The translations under genes were made by a program, and so were the position numbers. The notes under the pieces were generated by a model. It searched no databases. It had not been told where the DNA came from and was given only the letters and a program-made list of their open reading frames with translations. 7,152 nt of DNA from Holosporales bacterium (GTDB lineage Bacteria; Pseudomonadota; Alphaproteobacteria; BNTO01). How positions within the stretch are numbered: position 1 is the first letter of the stretch; the number at the start of each line of letters is the position of its first letter. Shown here piece after piece: positions 6,476-7,152 of this stretch. The stretch spans positions 1 through 7,152 of the forward strand of contig JAISXM010000010.1 in NCBI GenBank assembly GCA_031270515.1, in the 5' to 3' direction.

Positions 6476-6682
6476 TGACGCAACGCTCCAGCATACTAAA
6501 ACATTTTTTATAAAAAGTGAATGTGCGATTTTAATTTGTATACAATAATTTTAAAACTTTATGTATCTTGATATCCACGTCATCCAGACGATTGGCTTCC
6601 CATTCAACTTGTTAAATTAGCATATGTGAGTTCCGAAATTACGAACTGATAAACTTATTGTGTTTTTGGTGAAGGTTCCTGA

Positions 6683-7152
6683 TCACATTTCAGCGTTCAA
6701 CTTGCCATCTTTCTGAATAGTATTAATTTCATGGATTGACATCCCTGTGTAATCACTAATAATATCCAAAGACAGTCCTTTCTCTAGCATAGAAATGGCG
6801 ATCTTTGTCTTGATCTTTGCCTCTCCTCGGGCCTCTCCCCGGGCTTCTCCTCGGGCCTCTCCCAGCTGTATTGCCACAGTCATCTCGCTATGTCGATCAT
6901 TTATCTCCCTTTGCCTCAAAAGTGCCGCCTCCCGCAGCTTCTTATCTGAGCTAATATATTTCAATGTATTCATAGCCTCTTTTACCTCCTGCACATCCAT
7001 ATATGTTATATCCATGCCGACCGGATCTTTCAAAAACGCCAGCCACCCCGTCAACAAATCCTGCGCAGGAGCATCCTGTGGGCAAAACTTCGGCAATTCA
7101 ATAAAAATAAGGCGCATATTGTCTATATAATAAGGCTCCGGATCGTGTGGCA
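6683..7152 (-). CDS. Rpn-family recombination-promoting nuclease/putative transposase (PD-(D/E)XK), C-terminal part; N-terminus outside window
   Basis: The frame stays open from the stop at 6683-6685 to the window edge. Upstream of the internal Met at 7115-7117 it continues with PHDPEPYYIDN, so about 156 residues of a protein usually near 280-300 aa are present and the start is missing. The catalytic PD-(D/E)XK core should lie in the missing part. Visible family marks, in order, are LIFIELPKF, then LLTGWLAFLKDP, the helical region with EAMNTLKYISSDKKLREAALLRQ, the glycine-glutamate repeat GEARGEARGEARGEAK, and the C-terminal helix-turn AISMLEKGLSLDIISDYTGMSIHEIN. Rpn proteins cut DNA and promote RecA-independent recombination in E. 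coli, and are multicopy in many intracellular bacteria. No transposon ends are visible here. Only the C-terminal half can be judged, so whether the gene is intact is unknown. Confidence 0.85.
   Translation of the reverse strand, partial: PHDPEPYYIDNMRLIFIELPKFCPQDAPAQDLLTGWLAFLKDPVGMDITYMDVQEVKEAMNTLKYISSDKKLREAALLRQREINDRHSEMTVAIQLGEARGEARGEARGEAKIKTKIAISMLEKGLSLDIISDYTGMSIHEINTIQKDGKLNAEM
6819..6866. repeat. 12-bp tandem repeat encoding GEAR units
   Basis: Four 12-bp units (GCCTCTCCTCGG and variants on the + strand) occur at 6819-6830, 6831-6842, 6843-6854 and 6855-6866. The last is diverged in its final bases. Read on the minus strand, they encode the GEA(R) repeats of the Rpn-family protein. 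Because the unit is a multiple of three, gain or loss of copies would keep the frame and only change linker length. Confidence 0.9.

Larger units (their letters stand above)
6315..6682. other. Intergenic region between rpmE and the Rpn-family gene
   Basis: This gap of 368 bases holds, from the rpmE side, the rpmE ribosome binding site, promoter, A/T tract and 10-bp tandem repeat. Next are a perfect short hairpin (6456-6475) and a strongly AT-rich stretch around 6495-6565 with a TTTTTTATAAAAA palindrome-like run. Beyond that is about 110 bases in which I see nothing recognisable apart from another CATATG (6621-6626). No tRNA, small RNA or convincing short gene is apparent. Confidence 0.6.

Noticed and set aside
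6795..7130. 111-codon + strand open frame with SPRA repeats
   Set aside because: This is the shadow of the GEAR repeat on the opposite strand. The minus-strand frame has clear Rpn-family motifs.

Overview
The window reads as a bacterial chromosome segment, most likely from an alphaproteobacterium. The best taxonomic clue is ribosomal protein L31. It is the zinc-free (C-minus) form, with the TDG / TRSxWGKxGD / LDIDPxSHPAW pattern I associate with alphaproteobacteria. An Rpn-family nuclease, a secreted Sel1-like repeat protein and AT-rich intergenic DNA would suit a host-associated lineage such as Holosporales, but that placement is inference.

Layout: (1) At the left edge, on the + strand, is the C-terminal tail of a possible unidentified gene (2-148). 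It converges on a minus-strand gene for a secreted, cysteine-rich protein with Sel1/TPR-like repeats (195-1520), which has its own ribosome binding site and a candidate promoter. (2) After a 283-base AT-rich gap comes a compact minus-strand operon spanning 6314 down to 1804: rpmE (L31), a UvrD/PcrA helicase, and two ABC-2 type permeases resembling YbhS and YbhR. The genes are 16 bases apart, 1 base overlapping, and 17 bases apart. A good sigma70-type promoter (6348-6376) precedes rpmE. Directly upstream of it is a perfect 10-bp tandem repeat, which is in helical phase. (3) A 368-base gap contains that promoter and repeat, one perfect short hairpin, and otherwise AT-rich DNA without a recognisable gene. 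(4) At the right edge, on the minus strand, is the C-terminal part of an Rpn-family (PD-(D/E)XK) recombination-promoting nuclease. Its N-terminus lies outside the window, and a 12-bp tandem repeat inside it encodes GEAR units.

How the parts fit: L31 (translation) and UvrD (repair) are housekeeping genes. The two permeases should form the membrane part of an ABC exporter, but no ATPase or HlyD-type adaptor gene is in the window, so those partners must be elsewhere. I did not find a clear previously undescribed system. The strongest leads are the phased repeat at the rpmE promoter, the mixed operon with ATPase-less permeases, and the two repeat or homopolymer tracts that could change gene products between strains.
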